Shown here piece by piece: positions 8,894-17,329 of a stretch of DNA of 57,987 nt. The notes beneath the pieces were generated by a model. That model searched no databases, was not told where the DNA came from, and worked only from the letters and a program-made list of their open reading frames with translations. Made by a program: the position numbers and the translations under genes. Origin of the DNA: Bacteroidetes bacterium 24-39-8 (lineage in GTDB: Bacteria; Bacteroidota; Bacteroidia; Chitinophagales; Chitinophagaceae); the NCBI GenBank assembly GCA_002256765.1, contig NCHJ01000003.1, positions 548-58,534 on the forward strand. Reading direction: 5' to 3'. Every line of letters begins with the position of its first letter. Positions within the stretch are counted from its first letter, which is position 1.

Positions 8894-9499
8894 TTAGGTG
8901 AAAGAAGGTCTATGTTGTTCCTTGGTAGAAGGCGTAATATTATGTAAAAGCTCATATGCATAGCCTTTTGCCGAAGGAACAATTTTCACTACCGCCCCAT
9001 AATGCAATTGAAAAGCACTAAAAGATTCTTTTAATTCAATACCCGAAATATGGGCCAGAATGCTTCTTAAGACTCCGCCATGGCCTACAATGGCCGAGGT
9101 TTTGCCCGTGTTAGAAATCTCTAGGAATTTTGCCAGCACCCGATCATGCAATTGCTGATAGCTCTCTCCGCCGGGTACCACCACGTTGATAAAATCATCC
9201 ATCCAGGGTTGAATTTCGGGTTTGGGAATAGCGTCCCAGTATTGCATTTCCCATTCACCACAATTGAGTTCCATTAAATGCGGATGAAGACTAATTGCGT
9301 GAGTAGGGAAGAGCTGATTGGCCAATTTGGAACAGCGTTGTAAAGGAGAACTATAGACTTGCTCAATACTAGTTGGTAGGCTGGAGCGAATGGCTTCTGC
9401 CTCTGCCTCAAAACTTTCTGTAATATCTAAATCGGTTTGTCCATAACAGATGCCTTTTTCTACAAGGGGTGTAGTATGTCTGATCAGGTAGATTTCCAT
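8894..9499 (-). CDS. Histidine phosphatase family protein (alpha-ribazole phosphatase/PGAM-like)
   Basis: This 201-residue protein opens with the catalytic motif LIRHTTP (nucleophile H8), followed by YGQTDLDIT and the VYSSPLQRC phosphate-binding segment. The second catalytic His is in IVGHGGVLR. These fit the branch-1 histidine phosphatases. The GICYGQTD segment resembles alpha-ribazole-5-phosphate phosphatase (CobC), but no cobalamin genes are nearby, so a broader phosphomonoesterase role is equally likely. It is divergent from the APC permease gene and probably heads the phosphatase-marC-DUF2752-TM2-DUF3179 operon. Confidence 0.88.
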   Translation of the reverse strand: MEIYLIRHTTPLVEKGICYGQTDLDITESFEAEAEAIRSSLPTSIEQVYSSPLQRCSKLANQLFPTHAISLHPHLMELNCGEWEMQYWDAIPKPEIQPWMDDFINVVVPGGESYQQLHDRVLAKFLEISNTGKTSAIVGHGGVLRSILAHISGIELKESFSAFQLHYGAVVKIVPSAKGYAYELLHNITPSTKEQHRPSFT

Positions 9500-9587
9500 G
9501 ATGCGAATTACCGGATTTTTCCCCTAATGGCAACATGAAATGATTCATAAGTTGAAGTTTACTACATTTATCACTTACTATACAACT

Positions 9588-10943
9588 ATGCAAGGCAAAC
9601 AGCAATTGAATCTATTTAGCTTCACCATGATTGTGGTGGGTTTGGTCATTGGGATGGGTATTTTTAGGTCTGCAGCTACCAGTGCCAAAGACGCTATTGA
9701 ACCATCGGTCTATTTTACCGCTTGGTTATTGGGCGGGTTCTTTGCTTTTTGTGGGGCTTTAACTTATGCAGAAATAGGCAGCCGTTTCCCAGTTACCGGG
9801 GGATATTATAAGATTTTCTCTTATGCCTATCATCCCAGTATTGCTTTTGCCATTAATTGTATTATCCTGATCAGCAACGCAGCATCATTGAGTGGTGTGG
9901 CATTGATTGGAAGCGGATATATTACCAAACTATTTCCACAAATTAATTGGACCGATACTGACAAAGCACTGATTAGTTGTGCTGCCATTTTGATTTTCTA
10001 TTTGATCAACCTGCGTGGCTTGCGCATTAGTTCTAAGGCACAGAATTTTCTGATGCTGATTAAAATTGGGATGATCCTTGTATTAATTGCCGCTTTGTTT
10101 TTTCCAGAATCCGGTTGGCATACAACCATAGCAGCTCCTGCGGTTTCCACACCCAATATTAGTTGGATCCAGAGTCTGGGCATTAGCTTGATTGCCGTAT
10201 CCTTTACCTATGGTGGTTATCAGCAGACCATTAATTTTGGAAACGAAGTTGCACAACCTTCCAAAAATATTCCCCGCGGTATCTTTATTGGTATAGCCAT
10301 TATTATTGGTTTATACTTATTGGTGAACCTGAGTTACTACCATATTATTGGTTTTGAAAACATGAAGGGCGAACGTGAAATTGCTTATGTGGTCATGAGC
10401 AAGGTCTTTGGTAAAACGGGGGCCGATATTTTTTCTTTCTTCCTATTCTTTGGGGTACTAGCTTATGTGAATGCCTTACTCATGAGTAATCCACGCGTCA
10501 TGTATGCCATGAGTACTGAAGGAGCACTACCCAAAATCTTTGGTAAACAATCCGAAAAAAATGACGTGCTGGTATTCTCCCTCACCATTTTTGCCAGCAT
10601 GTGCGTGGTCATTTTATTCTTTGCCCAAACCTTTGAGAAGATTCTCAACTTTACCATCTTTTTAGACTGTTTTGGCATGGTAGCTTCATCAGCAACTATT
10701 TTTATTTTGCGCAAAAGAACCAAGCATTTAGATGGAACTGGTATTTACAAGATGAAGCTATATCCCTTGCTGCCACTGATTTTCATGGGCGCTTATTTGT
10801 TTGTAGGCGTAAGCATTACCATACAAACACCCAGTATTGCACTCATTGGAATTAGTGTTTTAGCCGCCTTTATGCTTATATATTTTATCGCGCAGCGATT
10901 TTCAAAAACACCCATTGTATCTACACATCAAGAACTTGACTAA
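9588..10943 (+). CDS. APC family amino acid permease
   Basis: This is a twelve-helix permease of about 451 residues. The ATG at 9588 is preferred over the upstream one at 9540, because the protein then begins MQGKQQLNLFSFTMIVVGLVIGMGIFRS, the standard APC N-terminus in which the helix-1 GxGIF glycine loop binds the substrate amino group. Helix 6 has the GISLIAVSFTYGGYQQ unwound-helix pattern. It resembles LAT-type exchangers and amino acid/polyamine permeases. The stop codon shares one base with the start of the PLP-enzyme gene (TAATG), so uptake and breakdown or conversion of an amino acid, perhaps a sulphur amino acid, are likely coupled. That substrate is inference. Confidence 0.92.
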   Translation: MQGKQQLNLFSFTMIVVGLVIGMGIFRSAATSAKDAIEPSVYFTAWLLGGFFAFCGALTYAEIGSRFPVTGGYYKIFSYAYHPSIAFAINCIILISNAASLSGVALIGSGYITKLFPQINWTDTDKALISCAAILIFYLINLRGLRISSKAQNFLMLIKIGMILVLIAALFFPESGWHTTIAAPAVSTPNISWIQSLGISLIAVSFTYGGYQQTINFGNEVAQPSKNIPRGIFIGIAIIIGLYLLVNLSYYHIIGFENMKGEREIAYVVMSKVFGKTGADIFSFFLFFGVLAYVNALLMSNPRVMYAMSTEGALPKIFGKQSEKNDVLVFSLTIFASMCVVILFFAQTFEKILNFTIFLDCFGMVASSATIFILRKRTKHLDGTGIYKMKLYPLLPLIFMGAYLFVGVSITIQTPSIALIGISVLAAFMLIYFIAQRFSKTPIVSTHQELD

Positions 10944-12115
10944 TGGAACTTTCTTACATTCTCAATGAACTAGCCGAGGACAGGGATGATTATTTTAGAG
11001 CCATCGCCCCGCCAATTGTTCAGACCAGCAATTTCGCTTTCAAGACAGTAGATCAGATGCGTAAAGCATTTGAAGACGAATACAGTACTTGGTTGTATAG
11101 CCGGGGATTGAATCCAACGGTGGAGATACTTAGAAAAAAACTAGCTGCTTTAGATAAAGCAGAAGACTGTTTGGTTTTCAATAGTGGGGCCGCCGCCATT
11201 TTTGCAGCGGTACTAGCCAATGTAAAATCGGGCGACCATATTTTAAGTGTGAAGCATCCCTATACCTGGGCCAAGAAAATGTTTGAAGAGATCCTGCCTC
11301 GTTTTCAAGTAAGCCATACTTATATAGACGGAACAGACTTGGATAATTTTAAAAATGGGATCCAAGCCAATACTACGGTCATCTATTTAGAATCTCCCAA
11401 TAGCTGGACCTATGAATTGCAAGACTTGGAGGGGGTAGCTGCATTAGCCAAAGCCAAGGGCATAGTTACTATAATAGACAATAGTCATTGTACGCCCCTG
11501 TATCAACAGCCCTTTGCTATGGGAATTGACCTTGTGTTACAATCTGCTACCAAATATATTAGCGGGCATAGTGATGTAGTGGCTGGTGTACTTAGTGGAA
11601 GCCGTTCCATGATAGAGCGGATATTTAATAGTGAGTACATGAATATTGGTTCTGGAATCCAACCTTTTAATGCCTGGCTATTGATTAGGGGGCTTAGAAC
11701 CCTAGAAGCAAGATTGGAAAGAATTGAAAGAACCATCCTTCAGGTATTACCCTATTTACAGAATCACCCTAGGATTGACAGAGTGATTTATCCGCTTGAC
11801 CCCGCTTTTCCGCAGTATGCTTTGGCTAAAAAGCAAATGTCTGGAGCCGGTGGTTTGCTCACTTTTAGTATTAAGGCCCAAGACTGTAATACCATTGAAA
11901 CCTTTTGCAACTCCCTCAAACATGTCTTAATGGCCGTTAGTTGGGGGGGACATGAGTCCTTGATTATACCCAAATGTGCGGGCATGAAACCCCAAATGTT
12001 TGACCCAGCCAATCTGGAACATAGACTCTTGCGATTTTATGTAGGATTAGAGTCTGCGGATTACCTGATTCAGGACTTGGAACAGGCTTTTTTAACTATT
12101 CAAGACCTTTCATAA
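10943..12115 (+). CDS. Trans-sulfuration family PLP-dependent enzyme
   Basis: This 390-residue protein belongs to the Cys/Met-metabolism PLP family (cystathionine gamma-synthase, beta/gamma-lyase, methionine gamma-lyase). Visible landmarks are IAPPIVQTSNFAF at the N-terminus, the YSRGLNPTVEILRKKLAALD segment, the cofactor loop FNSGAAAIFAA, DNSHCTP around the PLP-binding Asp, and the Schiff-base lysine in SATKYISGHSDVVAG. The C-terminal domain has the SWGGHESLI motif that contacts the substrate carboxylate. The sequence does not decide between synthase and lyase. Overlap of start and stop with the permease gene favours a catabolic or salvage role on an imported amino acid. Confidence 0.9.
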   Translation: MELSYILNELAEDRDDYFRAIAPPIVQTSNFAFKTVDQMRKAFEDEYSTWLYSRGLNPTVEILRKKLAALDKAEDCLVFNSGAAAIFAAVLANVKSGDHILSVKHPYTWAKKMFEEILPRFQVSHTYIDGTDLDNFKNGIQANTTVIYLESPNSWTYELQDLEGVAALAKAKGIVTIIDNSHCTPLYQQPFAMGIDLVLQSATKYISGHSDVVAGVLSGSRSMIERIFNSEYMNIGSGIQPFNAWLLIRGLRTLEARLERIERTILQVLPYLQNHPRIDRVIYPLDPAFPQYALAKKQMSGAGGLLTFSIKAQDCNTIETFCNSLKHVLMAVSWGGHESLIIPKCAGMKPQMFDPANLEHRLLRFYVGLESADYLIQDLEQAFLTIQDLS

Positions 12116-12185
12116 GATTTTTTGACGCTTTTAGTCTAATTCCTTTCCGTCTGTCTAATTTTTCTGCAGGAGCAGGGCTTTGCTG

Positions 12186-12193
12186 TATTTTTG
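12186..12193 (+). promoter_or_regulatory. Bacteroidota -7 element before the TolC gene
   Basis: TATTTTTG matches TAnnTTTG exactly and lies only 6 bases before the ATG at 12200. No TTG is found at the ideal -33 position. If used, transcription would begin within about 3 bases of the start codon. Confidence 0.4.
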
Positions 12194-12199
12194 TTTTAT

Positions 12200-13621
12200 A
12201 TGAAGAAGTTATTCACCCTTTTTGCTTTAACAGCTACCCTTCATTCCTTTGCTCAGGAGAAATGGGATTTGCGCCGTTGTGTGGACTATGCCATACAAAA
12301 TAATATCTCCGTGAAACAGGCGGATGTGCAAGCGCGTTTGTCAAAATTACAGGCCGATCAGGTTAGGATGACCCGTTTGCCTAATGCCAATGCCAACGTA
12401 ACCACTACCTATCAGCACGGTTTGAACATTAACCCTACTACCAACGTGTTTGAGAACATAGACATTTCTGGTGGTAATATTGGGTTCCAGGCCAATTATA
12501 CCATTTTCAACTGGTTTACCAGAAAGAATAATATTGAAGCCAACGCCATTTCTGCAAAGGCGGATCAAATGAATATTGAGAAAACCAAGAATGACCTAGC
12601 CCTTACGGTAGCCAATGCGTTCTTGCAAGTGATGTTGCGTAAAGAGCAGGCCAATGTGAGTAAGGTGCAGTTGCAGCAATCACAGGAGCAATTGCAAAAT
12701 ACCCGCAAACTGGTAGCTGCAGGTAGCCAACCTGAATTGAATGCCATTCAATTTGAAGCACAGGTAGAAAGAGATAGTGCTACTTATATTCAGGCTTTGG
12801 CAGGAGTTGAACAGGGCTTGATTAATATGAAAGCAGTTATGAACCTAGACTTTGCTACTACCTTTGATATTGTTTATCCCGATGTAGCAAGTATTCCTGT
12901 AGAAAATATCTTAGACCTACAACCAGAGTCGGTGTATAGTTTGGCAATTGCCAACCAACCCCAACAGAAAGTAACAGCGTTGAGAATTGAAGCGGCGCAA
13001 AGATTGGTAGCGGCTTCAAGAGGTGCCATGTATCCTACACTTTCTGCCTCTGGTACTTTGAGTACCCGATTTGCCAACAATGTGTATGATTATAGAACAC
13101 AATCCATTGTAGGGAATACTGGTGCATATGCCTTAGATAATACCAAACAATATCCTGTTTATGCCCCTTTGAATAGTGTAGTAGGTATTGACAAAGTAGC
13201 TTTTGGAGCACAGTTGAACCGTTATTTTGGTCAATCATTAGGATTGAATTTGAACGTGCCTTTGTTCAATGCCCACCAGGCTAGAACACAATGGGAACGT
13301 TCTAAGATTAATGTACGTCAAACACAATTGCAAGACGATCAGGAAAAACAAACACTGCGTTCTAATATTTATAATTCATACCAAGACGCCTATTCTTCTT
13401 TGCAGAAATACAATGCTTCTAAGAAAAGTGTTGCCGTGTCTGAGAAAGCTTTAGACTATGCACAAAAAAGATATGACGTAGGACTGTTGGGAACACTGGA
13501 TTTGATTACTACCCGTAACAACGTGTTTACCGCCAAGATCACTGAATTGAGCAATCATTATGAATACGTTTTCAAATTAAAAGTGCTAGAGTTTTACAAA
13601 GGTCTAGGCATTAAATTATAA
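12200..13621 (+). CDS. TolC family outer-membrane efflux protein
   Basis: This is an outer-membrane channel of about 473 residues. The ATG at 12200 gives a clean signal peptide (MKKLFTLFALTATLHSFAQ) cleaved before EKWDLRRCVDYAIQNN; a TTG three codons upstream is less likely. Two OEP repeats are visible, each with a long coiled-coil pair, and the second ends with the typical YDVGLLGTLDLITTRNN segment. TolC proteins form trimers that span the outer membrane and reach into the periplasm. The HlyD/MacA-like adaptor gene follows after 39 bases. No inner-membrane pump gene follows, so the partner is encoded elsewhere. Confidence 0.93.
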   Translation: MKKLFTLFALTATLHSFAQEKWDLRRCVDYAIQNNISVKQADVQARLSKLQADQVRMTRLPNANANVTTTYQHGLNINPTTNVFENIDISGGNIGFQANYTIFNWFTRKNNIEANAISAKADQMNIEKTKNDLALTVANAFLQVMLRKEQANVSKVQLQQSQEQLQNTRKLVAAGSQPELNAIQFEAQVERDSATYIQALAGVEQGLINMKAVMNLDFATTFDIVYPDVASIPVENILDLQPESVYSLAIANQPQQKVTALRIEAAQRLVAASRGAMYPTLSASGTLSTRFANNVYDYRTQSIVGNTGAYALDNTKQYPVYAPLNSVVGIDKVAFGAQLNRYFGQSLGLNLNVPLFNAHQARTQWERSKINVRQTQLQDDQEKQTLRSNIYNSYQDAYSSLQKYNASKKSVAVSEKALDYAQKRYDVGLLGTLDLITTRNNVFTAKITELSNHYEYVFKLKVLEFYKGLGIKL

Positions 13622-13660
13622 GTATCACCAAACATTAATACACAAGAAACACTGTTTAAT

Positions 13661-15025
13661 ATGAGCAAGAAATTGATTTGGATCATTGTTGGATTGGTAG
13701 TGGCCATTGGCGTTCTGATTGGCTTGAAAAAAGCCGGCGTGATTGGTAAAGAAGAAGGTACCAAAGTATCAACTGAAAAAGCGGTTAAACGCAATATCAT
13801 TGAAACCGTAAACGCTAGTGGAAAGGTTTATCCAGAAGTGGAAGTAAAAGTAAGCCCAGATATTAGTGGAGAAATTACAGAGTTATTTGTCAATGAAGGT
13901 GATACCGTAAAAAAAGGTCAAATCTTGGCCAGAATTTATGCCGATATCTACTCTACACAGCGTGACCAAGTAGCTGCTGGTGTAAACCAAGCAAAAGCAC
14001 AGTTGTCAAATTCCAACGCAAACCTTGTTGGCTTAAAAGCTACCTTGGATAATGCAAAAGCTGTTTATGACCGTCAGAAAAAACTGGTGGATGAAAAAGT
14101 AATTTCCAGAGCAGAATTTGAAAATGCCCAACAAGCGTATCGTTCAGCGGAAGCTAGCTATAATGCTGCTAAAGAAGGATTGAAAAGCGGTGAAGCAAAT
14201 ATTCAAGGAGCACAGGCTCAGTTAAACAGGGCTGATAAAGACCTATCTCGTACGGTGATTACTGCTCCAATGGATGGATTAGTAAGCTTATTGAGTGTTA
14301 AAAAAGGTGAGAAAGTAGCAGGTAATAGCTTTAATGTAGGTACTGAAATGATGCGTATTTCTGATATGCGTTCTATTGAAGTAAGGGTAGACGTAGGTGA
14401 GAACGATATTCCAAAAGTAAAAATTGGTGATACCGCCATTGTAGAAGTTGACGCCTATATTAACCGTAAGTTCAAAGGGTTGGTATACAAAATTGCAAAC
14501 CCAAGCACTGGTAACTCTTTATCCACTAGTTCAAGTTCTGATGTAACCAATTACAAAGTGCATATTCGTTTATTGCCTGAGTCTTATGCAGATTTGATTA
14601 GCCCTAAAAAAAGCTTCCCATTCCGTCCAGGAATGAGTGCTAGTGCAGATATTCAAACCAAGACCAAGGCCAATGTATTGTCTATTGCTTTGAATGCGGT
14701 AACTACCAGAGACAAGAATGGTGACATCAAAGAGGGTGACAAAAAAGACGAGAAAAAACCTGAAACAACTGAAGCAAAATCTACCACAGCTGATGATGAT
14801 ATTGAAGAAGTGGTTTTTGTGTATCAAAAAGACGGAACCGTTAAGAAAGTAAAAGTAAAAACTGCAGTACAAGATTTGAATAATATAGAAATCTTAGAAG
14901 GATTAAAAGAAGGTGATGAAGTGGTTACTGGTCCTTATACCATTGTCAGCAAAACACTAAAAGATGGCGCCAAAGTAATGGTGGTAGCCAAAGACAAGTT
15001 ATATGACGATAAGAAAAAAGACTAG
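13661..15025 (+). CDS. HlyD/MacA-like periplasmic adaptor
   Basis: This 454-residue protein has an uncleaved N-terminal anchor (about residues 4-21), then a MacA-like adaptor: lipoyl half (SPDISGEITELFVNEGDTVK), alpha-hairpin (about 95-190, rich in A, Q and N), second lipoyl half (VITAPMDGLVSLL) and beta-barrel domain. A charged low-complexity insert (about residues 350-380, GDKKDEKKPETTEAK then DDD) sits in the membrane-proximal domain and is unusual. MacA-type adaptors normally serve a MacB ABC exporter, but this operon ends at a terminator straight after the gene. It probably works with the TolC protein encoded just upstream and an unlinked ABC transporter. Confidence 0.92.
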   Translation: MSKKLIWIIVGLVVAIGVLIGLKKAGVIGKEEGTKVSTEKAVKRNIIETVNASGKVYPEVEVKVSPDISGEITELFVNEGDTVKKGQILARIYADIYSTQRDQVAAGVNQAKAQLSNSNANLVGLKATLDNAKAVYDRQKKLVDEKVISRAEFENAQQAYRSAEASYNAAKEGLKSGEANIQGAQAQLNRADKDLSRTVITAPMDGLVSLLSVKKGEKVAGNSFNVGTEMMRISDMRSIEVRVDVGENDIPKVKIGDTAIVEVDAYINRKFKGLVYKIANPSTGNSLSTSSSSDVTNYKVHIRLLPESYADLISPKKSFPFRPGMSASADIQTKTKANVLSIALNAVTTRDKNGDIKEGDKKDEKKPETTEAKSTTADDDIEEVVFVYQKDGTVKKVKVKTAVQDLNNIEILEGLKEGDEVVTGPYTIVSKTLKDGAKVMVVAKDKLYDDKKKD

Positions 15026-15046
15026 TATTTATTTACATAATTAGGT

Positions 15047-15083
15047 AAAGGGCTTTGGATATTCCAAGGCCCTTTGCTTTTTA
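15047..15083 (+). terminator. Rho-independent terminator after the TolC-HlyD operon
   Basis: A 13-base stem pairs AAAGGGCTTTGGA with TCCAAGGCCCTTT (one T-G pair) around a 3-base loop, 15047-15075, followed by GCTTTTT. It separates the efflux pair from gpsA. Confidence 0.9.
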
Positions 15084-15097
15084 ACAATCGCCTTTCG

Positions 15098-15105
15098 TAT
15101 GTTTG
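15098..15105 (+). promoter_or_regulatory. Bacteroidota -7 element for gpsA
   Basis: TATGTTTG matches TAnnTTTG exactly, 20 bases before the gpsA ATG and just after a strong terminator. A TTG is present 21 bases upstream of it, against the ideal 19. Confidence 0.55.
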
Positions 15106-15125
15106 CTATCTAATAATCCTATTGC

Positions 15126-16130
15126 ATGCAGTTTGGTATCATTGGAAGTGGAAGTTGGGCTACTGCTCTGGCAAAGATCCTAACCGATAACGGGAATAAG
15201 ATCTATTGGTGGATCAGAAATGAAGAAGCTATTCGCTTAATGAAAAAACGCAAACACAATGCGCATTATCTAAGTGGTGCTTATTTTAATCAGGATCAGC
15301 TAGAGATGAGTCAAGACATTGCAACGGTAGTGGCTCATTCAGATGTTTTGGTCATAGCAGTACCATCTGCCTATGTGGTAGATGCATTGTCTAAATTGGA
15401 CAAAACCGCTTTCAAAGGCAAGAAAATAGTTTCCGCCATTAAGGGAATTTTACCTAGTTCCTATGAATTGCTCAATGAATATTTGGCAAAGGAATTTGAA
15501 GTTCCATTGGAAGATTATTTTACGGTCTTGGGTCCCTGTCACGCAGAAGAAGTTGCTGCAGAGAAATTATCTTATCTCACATTCTCTGGTATTCAAGAAT
15601 CAGAAGCCTACGGTATTGCGCGCTATTTTCAAACAGAGTATTTGAATACCTTGGTCAATCATGATGTGTTAGGTGTTCAGTTTGCCGCAGTACTTAAAAA
15701 TATCTATGCACTGGGTGCGGGTATTGCACATGGATTGGAATACGGAGACAATTTCTTGAGTGTGTATATTGCCAATGCTGCCAATGAAATGGTAGGATTT
15801 CTGCGCGCATTATTGCCAGTTAAAAACCAAGATAATCCAGAAATAAATTATGCCGCATCAGTGTATCTAGGAGACTTATTGGTGACCTGTTATTCTCTCT
15901 ATAGCCGTAACCGTACTTTTGGAAATATGATTGGCAAGGGTTATTCAGTAAAGGCCGCACAGTTAGAACTCAATATGGTAGCAGAAGGTTATAATGCTAG
16001 TATGTGTATTGAAAAAATTAATGAGCAACTAAAGGCTGAAATGCCCATTGCACATACCATCTATCAAATCTTATGGGAACAATTACCAGCTGAAGATGGC
16101 TTCAAAAAAATTGAAGGATACTTGGTCTAA
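15126..16130 (+). CDS. gpsA: NAD(P)H-dependent glycerol-3-phosphate dehydrogenase
   Basis: This 334-residue enzyme reduces dihydroxyacetone phosphate to sn-glycerol 3-phosphate, the backbone for phospholipids, in the cytoplasm. The Rossmann motif GIIGSGSWATALAKIL is at residues 4-19. The conserved GPCHAEEVA segment follows at about 137, and the catalytic lysine lies in AAVLKNIYALGAGIAHGL. The C-terminal helical domain with YLGDLLVTCYSLYSRNR and GKGYSVKAAQ is complete and the length is normal. The gene stands alone after a terminator. Its last four bases overlap the end of the convergent hemW gene. Confidence 0.97.
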   Translation: MQFGIIGSGSWATALAKILTDNGNKIYWWIRNEEAIRLMKKRKHNAHYLSGAYFNQDQLEMSQDIATVVAHSDVLVIAVPSAYVVDALSKLDKTAFKGKKIVSAIKGILPSSYELLNEYLAKEFEVPLEDYFTVLGPCHAEEVAAEKLSYLTFSGIQESEAYGIARYFQTEYLNTLVNHDVLGVQFAAVLKNIYALGAGIAHGLEYGDNFLSVYIANAANEMVGFLRALLPVKNQDNPEINYAASVYLGDLLVTCYSLYSRNRTFGNMIGKGYSVKAAQLELNMVAEGYNASMCIEKINEQLKAEMPIAHTIYQILWEQLPAEDGFKKIEGYLV

Positions 16131-17263
16131 TTGTCATTGCTTAAGAAAAATAAATCAGATGCAATGCCATCGGCCAATAGCCTTCCTGATTTAGTCAAGA
16201 TCAAAAAATCTGCTTCTAAAAAAGCATCGCCACGGGCAATAAATTTATTTGCCTCAAATAGAATTTGATCTCTTTTATCGTGACCCCATAAGTCAGCAAC
16301 CCTGTTCAAAGAAAGGCCTTCCATGGTTCGTAGTGAAGTCATGATATATTCATTCAACTGTTGTTCTTGAGTCAATGTTTCTAACTCAAAAAGCAGGTTG
16401 TTTTTTTCTAATCCCTGAATGTATAAACTGTTATTGGCAATATTCCATTGACGGCTTTGACCATTAAAAGAATGTGCTGATGGGCCAATGCCCAAATAGT
16501 GTTTGCCACTCCAATAACTACTATTGTGTTTGCTTCTATGACCAGGCAGGGCAAAATTTGAAATCTCATAGTGTTCAAAACCGGCATCTTCCATCCACTG
16601 CATCAACAAACTAAAATGACGCGCCTGTTTTTCTGGATCCACGGCTGCCAATTGTTTTTTCTCAATCATTTTTTCCAATCCGGTTTTGGGCTCCACGGTT
16701 AGGGCATAACAAGAAAGGTGTGTAATGCCTGCGGCGATGGCAATGTCTACATTTTGCTTCCATGCTTCATCGCTTAAAGTAGGTGTGCCATAAATCAGGT
16801 CAATGGTAAGGTTGTCAAATCCTGCTTGCTTGGCAAGCCGAATGCTATCCAATGCTTGTTGGGCATGGTGGGCACGATTCATCCATTGTAGGTCAGCGTC
16901 AACAAAAGATTGGATGCCAATACTCAAACGATTAATACCTATTGCTTTCCAAGCCAATAGTGCAGCTGGGTTAATATCGTCTGGATTGGTTTCTAAGGTT
17001 ATTTCAGCTCCAGCTTCTATTTGAAAGGCTGTTTTGATTTTTTGGAAAAGACTTTCTAGCATGGGTATGGGAATCAAGGATGGGGTTCCACCTCCCAGAT
17101 AAATGGTTGCTAAGGGTCCGCTCAGGTATGTTTTTTGAAGCTCCAATTCCTTTTCCATAGCAGCCAACATGGCGGGCAATTGGTGGTGGGTAGTAGAAAA
17201 GTGAAAATTACAATAGTGACAGGCTTTTCTGCAAAATGGAATATGAATATAGAGTCCCGCCAT
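16127..17263 (-). CDS. hemW: Radical SAM heme chaperone HemW
   Basis: This 378-residue protein starts MAGLYIHIPFCRKACHYCNF, with the radical-SAM cluster cysteines C11, C15 and C18 in CxxxCxxC spacing. GGGTPSLIP (SAM-binding) and TLETNPDDIN follow, then IGIQSFVDADLQWMNRAH and YGTPTLSD, typical of the HemN/HemW family, and a C-terminal HemN_C domain. Its size and N-terminus fit HemW, a heme-binding chaperone, rather than HemN (about 450 residues, extra N-terminal arm). The nearby hemD and DUF4271 genes on the opposite strand make a small heme neighbourhood. A perfect -7 box lies 4 bases upstream of the ATG. Confidence 0.93.
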   Translation of the reverse strand: MAGLYIHIPFCRKACHYCNFHFSTTHHQLPAMLAAMEKELELQKTYLSGPLATIYLGGGTPSLIPIPMLESLFQKIKTAFQIEAGAEITLETNPDDINPAALLAWKAIGINRLSIGIQSFVDADLQWMNRAHHAQQALDSIRLAKQAGFDNLTIDLIYGTPTLSDEAWKQNVDIAIAAGITHLSCYALTVEPKTGLEKMIEKKQLAAVDPEKQARHFSLLMQWMEDAGFEHYEISNFALPGHRSKHNSSYWSGKHYLGIGPSAHSFNGQSRQWNIANNSLYIQGLEKNNLLFELETLTQEQQLNEYIMTSLRTMEGLSLNRVADLWGHDKRDQILFEANKFIARGDAFLEADFLILTKSGRLLADGIASDLFFLSNDN

Positions 17264-17267
17264 GGAG

Positions 17268-17275
17268 CAAAACTA
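17268..17275 (-). promoter_or_regulatory. Bacteroidota -7 element for hemW (leaderless spacing)
   Basis: On the minus strand TAGTTTTG is followed by four bases (CTCC) and then the hemW ATG. With start sites usually about 4 bases past this box, the transcript would begin at the start codon. Confidence 0.5.
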
Positions 17276-17329
17276 AAGGCTTATTGGAACCCATTGACCT
17301 AAACCTTAAGATTATCTTTTGCGTAGATT

